A stretch of DNA of 6,809 nt from UBA9732 sp963615565 (GTDB taxonomy: Bacteria; Spirochaetota; Spirochaetia; Sphaerochaetales; Sphaerochaetaceae), in the NCBI GenBank assembly GCA_963615565.1, contig CAVEGR010000086.1:1-6809 (forward strand), given 5' to 3'. How positions within the stretch are numbered: position 1 is the stretch's first letter; each line of letters opens with the position of its first letter. Below, one piece after another: positions 5,131 to 6,809 of this stretch. Below the pieces are notes generated by a model that saw only the letters and a program-made list of their open reading frames with translations, had not been told where the DNA came from and searched no databases. The translations under genes and the position numbers were made by a program.

Positions 5131-6339
5131 CAAAAACGAATACGGGTCTAAAGAAATGCCATCTTGTTCAATCTTAAAGAAGATTGTAGGACTCAAAAGA
5201 TTTGTAGTTCCATTTGCAAAATATCCAATGACATCACCCTTAGAAACCCTGTCAGTAATATTGACAGAAACATTGGCCAAATAATTGTAGTACGTAGTAT
5301 AACCACTGTTATGAAGTATTTTCACAAAGGCAGACCCATTATCATTAAAACCTTTATCAATGACAGTACCAGATTCAGAAGCACAAACAGCTGTACCATC
5401 AGCAGCCTGCATTAAAATACCATCTAGCTGAATAGCATTTGTACCAATTGGATTTGGAACTTTTTGATTGTACAACCCAACAGTAACAGCATCAGAAGAA
5501 GGCAAAACAAAAGAAGGCTCTTCTTGCACACTAAGAGTACCAGACTCCTGTACAGACTCTAATGGAATAAACAGTTTCTGCCCAGGCTCAACATCATCAC
5601 TCTTAAGCCCGTTAACATCACTTAATGCCTTCCAGCCCAAACTCAAATTAAGTTGTTGTACAATAGAAGACAACGTATCTCCTTCTTTTACAGTATACAC
5701 TGTGCCATCCCTATCCGGAATAGACAGCGTAGATCCAATCCAAAGCGATGTTGTATTGCGAATTTGGTTAACAGAAATGATAGTCTCACGCGAAAGCCCA
5801 AACTTCTGTGCAATAGAATCCAACGAATCCCCTTCCTGAATTGTGTAATCTGTATACTTTACAATATCACGTGAGAAAGAAGACTGCTGACTAACACTAA
5901 GATTTTGCGCAATCACAGGCTTTTTCAACTCAACACCCTGATTTACCACATTTGAGCTATCTTCATCATTTTGCATGCTGTAGTCCGATGCCGATAAATA
6001 ATCCGTAGTCCCTTGGACCTTGTTTATAGCTTCATCAATATCTAGAGACACATTGGGCACTTCACTTTGAACGTTGTCTTGCGTGTCACTTTGAATTTGA
6101 GTTTGTACAGTATCCTTGAGAACAGAATCTTTACCGTCATCTGCGTTGGATGTCCCAGAAATCTCAATATTACTTGCAACAGTTGGCTTAACAGGAGTGT
6201 TAGAAACAGAATTTAAATCACTTGTCTTAACAACACTAATCCAAATTAACAAAGCAAGTGAGCACATAAGCAGACCACTAATGACGGAAATTAGCACCAC
6301 ATGTGAGGAACTTTTTCTTGTAATCCTTTTTTCAGTCAT
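5128..6339 (-). CDS. Membrane-anchored two-LysM protein with degenerate LytM/M23 domain
   Basis: 403 residues from the ATG at 6339. A basic N-terminus is followed by one membrane segment (about 14-37), then a Ser/Asp/Gln-rich periplasmic stretch (38-163). Two LysM domains that bind peptidoglycan follow: YTIQEGDSLDSIAQKFGLS...IGSTLSIP (165-208) and YTVKEGDTLSSIVQQL...PGQKLFIP (215-258). A C-terminal LytM/M23-like domain (about 296-398) keeps the fold pattern (SGTVIDKG, VKILHNSGYTTYYNYL, VSKGDVIGYFANG, IEQDGISLDPYSFL). It lacks the zinc ligands: the HxxxD site reads QLDGILMQ, Y.HL reads YNYL, and HLHFE reads TIFFKIE. It is therefore probably not an endopeptidase but a binding or amidase-activating protein, as known for EnvC and NlpD. 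The frame is open to TTG at 6381 and the start is uncertain: an AGAGGTG lies 29 bases before the ATG. First gene of a pair with flhF, divergent from a PBP. Confidence 0.85.
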   Translation of the reverse strand: MTEKRITRKSSSHVVLISVISGLLMCSLALLIWISVVKTSDLNSVSNTPVKPTVASNIEISGTSNADDGKDSVLKDTVQTQIQSDTQDNVQSEVPNVSLDIDEAINKVQGTTDYLSASDYSMQNDEDSSNVVNQGVELKKPVIAQNLSVSQQSSFSRDIVKYTDYTIQEGDSLDSIAQKFGLSRETIISVNQIRNTTSLWIGSTLSIPDRDGTVYTVKEGDTLSSIVQQLNLSLGWKALSDVNGLKSDDVEPGQKLFIPLESVQESGTLSVQEEPSFVLPSSDAVTVGLYNQKVPNPIGTNAIQLDGILMQAADGTAVCASESGTVIDKGFNDNGSAFVKILHNSGYTTYYNYLANVSVNITDRVSKGDVIGYFANGTTNLLSPTIFFKIEQDGISLDPYSFL

Positions 6340-6393
6340 GTCGTCATAACTATTTCTACTCGTATTAACACCTCTGTACAATAAATCAATCTA

Positions 6394-6423
6394 ATTATAA
6401 TATCAAAAGCATGGGTTCTTCAA
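6394..6423 (-). promoter_or_regulatory. Promoter of the LysM-flhF operon
   Basis: Minus strand -35 TTGAAG (6423-6418), 18-base spacer, perfect -10 TATAAT (6399-6394). Transcription would begin near 6387, upstream of both candidate start codons (TTG 6381, ATG 6339). The -35 lies inside the first codons of the divergent PBP gene. Confidence 0.55.
6396..6401 (+). promoter_or_regulatory. -10 element of the divergent PBP promoter
   Basis: A perfect TATAAT on the plus strand, overlapping the minus-strand -10 within the palindrome ATTATAAT (6394-6401). No convincing -35 or extended -10 TG is present at the right distance. Initiation about 7 bases downstream would start near 6408, only a few bases before the ATG at 6411, giving an almost leaderless message. 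Confidence 0.4.
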
Positions 6424-6809
6424 CGAATAAAGGAAACATTTCTAGCTTGCTTTTTTCTTTAACGTGGATTTCTTTATTACTTTTAGTAATCTTTTTAGCA
6501 CATCTTATGGTAGGTAGTAGCTCAAAAGCAGGAAAATATAATAATCCAGTTGTTGCAACATCTGTAGTTGGTGGAACAATTTACGATAGAAACAAACGTG
6601 CCTTGGCAATGGATGTTCCACAATATGATGTCTACCTTGATCCAACTTATTCAAACACAGACTTAATTGCACAGGTTTTAAGTCTACATCTTAATATGAG
6701 CCCAGATGAGATTAAAAAGAAGATTCCAACAAATTCAGACAATCTAATATTAATAGAAGAAAACATAAAAGAAGAAACAGTAGAAAGTCTAAAGGAAGAT
6801 ATCTCTAAA
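6411..6809 (+). CDS. Class B penicillin-binding protein (FtsI/PBP2-like), N-terminal part
   Basis: The first 133 codons of a gene that runs off the right edge in frame. After a short cytoplasmic N-terminus there is one membrane anchor (about residues 11-34). The sequence VVGGTIYDRNKRALAMDVPQ (52-71) then matches the start of the PBP dimerisation domain, where class B transpeptidases have RGxIxDRNGxxLA. These enzymes cross-link septal or lateral peptidoglycan in the periplasm; the transpeptidase domain with SxxK, SxN and KTG lies outside the window. Here the usual Arg-Gly is Gly-Gly and the usual DRNG is DRNK, a divergent version of the motif. The ATG at 6411 follows AAAAGC with no Shine-Dalgarno; no better in-frame start exists before the TAA at 6366. 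Whether it is an FtsI, PBP2 or SpoVD-type protein cannot be told from this part. Confidence 0.8.
   Translation, partial: MGSSTNKGNISSLLFSLTWISLLLLVIFLAHLMVGSSSKAGKYNNPVVATSVVGGTIYDRNKRALAMDVPQYDVYLDPTYSNTDLIAQVLSLHLNMSPDEIKKKIPTNSDNLILIEENIKEETVESLKEDISK

Noticed and set aside
1..6809. CRISPR arrays, insertion sequences, tRNA or rRNA genes, prophage parts
   Set aside because: No direct-repeat arrays with spacers, no transposase-like frames or terminal inverted repeats, and no tRNA-like or rRNA-like stretch were seen. Nearly all sequence is accounted for by the listed genes, and the longest gene-free gap is about 117 bases.

Overview
The window is AT-rich, gene-dense bacterial chromosome and most resembles a spirochaete of the Treponema group. 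The pointers are the order gap-pgk-tpi-secG (pgk-tpi-secG is also the order I recall for Treponema pallidum), an FlhF flagellar-placement GTPase, and LysM/LytM-type and class B PBP envelope proteins. The genus is inference; no rRNA or other decisive marker is present.

Layout: every gene except the last is on the minus strand, so in transcription order one reads from right to left. From 6339 to 5128 is a membrane-anchored two-LysM protein with a degenerate LytM/M23 domain. Nine bases later comes flhF (5118-3754), whose Shine-Dalgarno overlaps the stop codon of the LysM gene. A 117-base gap (3637-3753) carries two tandem sigma70-like promoters. They drive the glycolytic operon gap (3636-2626), pgk (2512-1331) and tpiA (1318-566), followed by secG (537-235). 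A 113-base gap between gap and pgk holds two stable hairpins, one with a terminator-like T-run. A further GC-rich hairpin lies after secG, and the left edge is the start of a flavodoxin-like gene (163-1). On the right, a class B penicillin-binding protein (6411 to the window end) runs divergently on the plus strand. It shares a short, symmetric promoter region with the LysM gene.

How the genes work together: gap, pgk and tpiA are three consecutive lower-glycolysis enzymes (triose-P isomerisation, oxidative phosphorylation of GAP, ATP-yielding 3-PG formation). secG, a translocon subunit, is carried at the end of the operon. The right half is an envelope/polarity group: a divergent cell-wall transpeptidase, a peptidoglycan-binding protein whose LytM domain has lost its zinc ligands, and FlhF, which in other bacteria sets flagellar position and number. 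The most noteworthy points are the pseudo-enzyme LytM domain translationally coupled to flhF, the symmetric -10 element ATTATAAT between the divergent envelope genes, and the paired hairpins between gap and pgk. No mobile elements, CRISPR arrays, tRNAs or rRNAs were seen.
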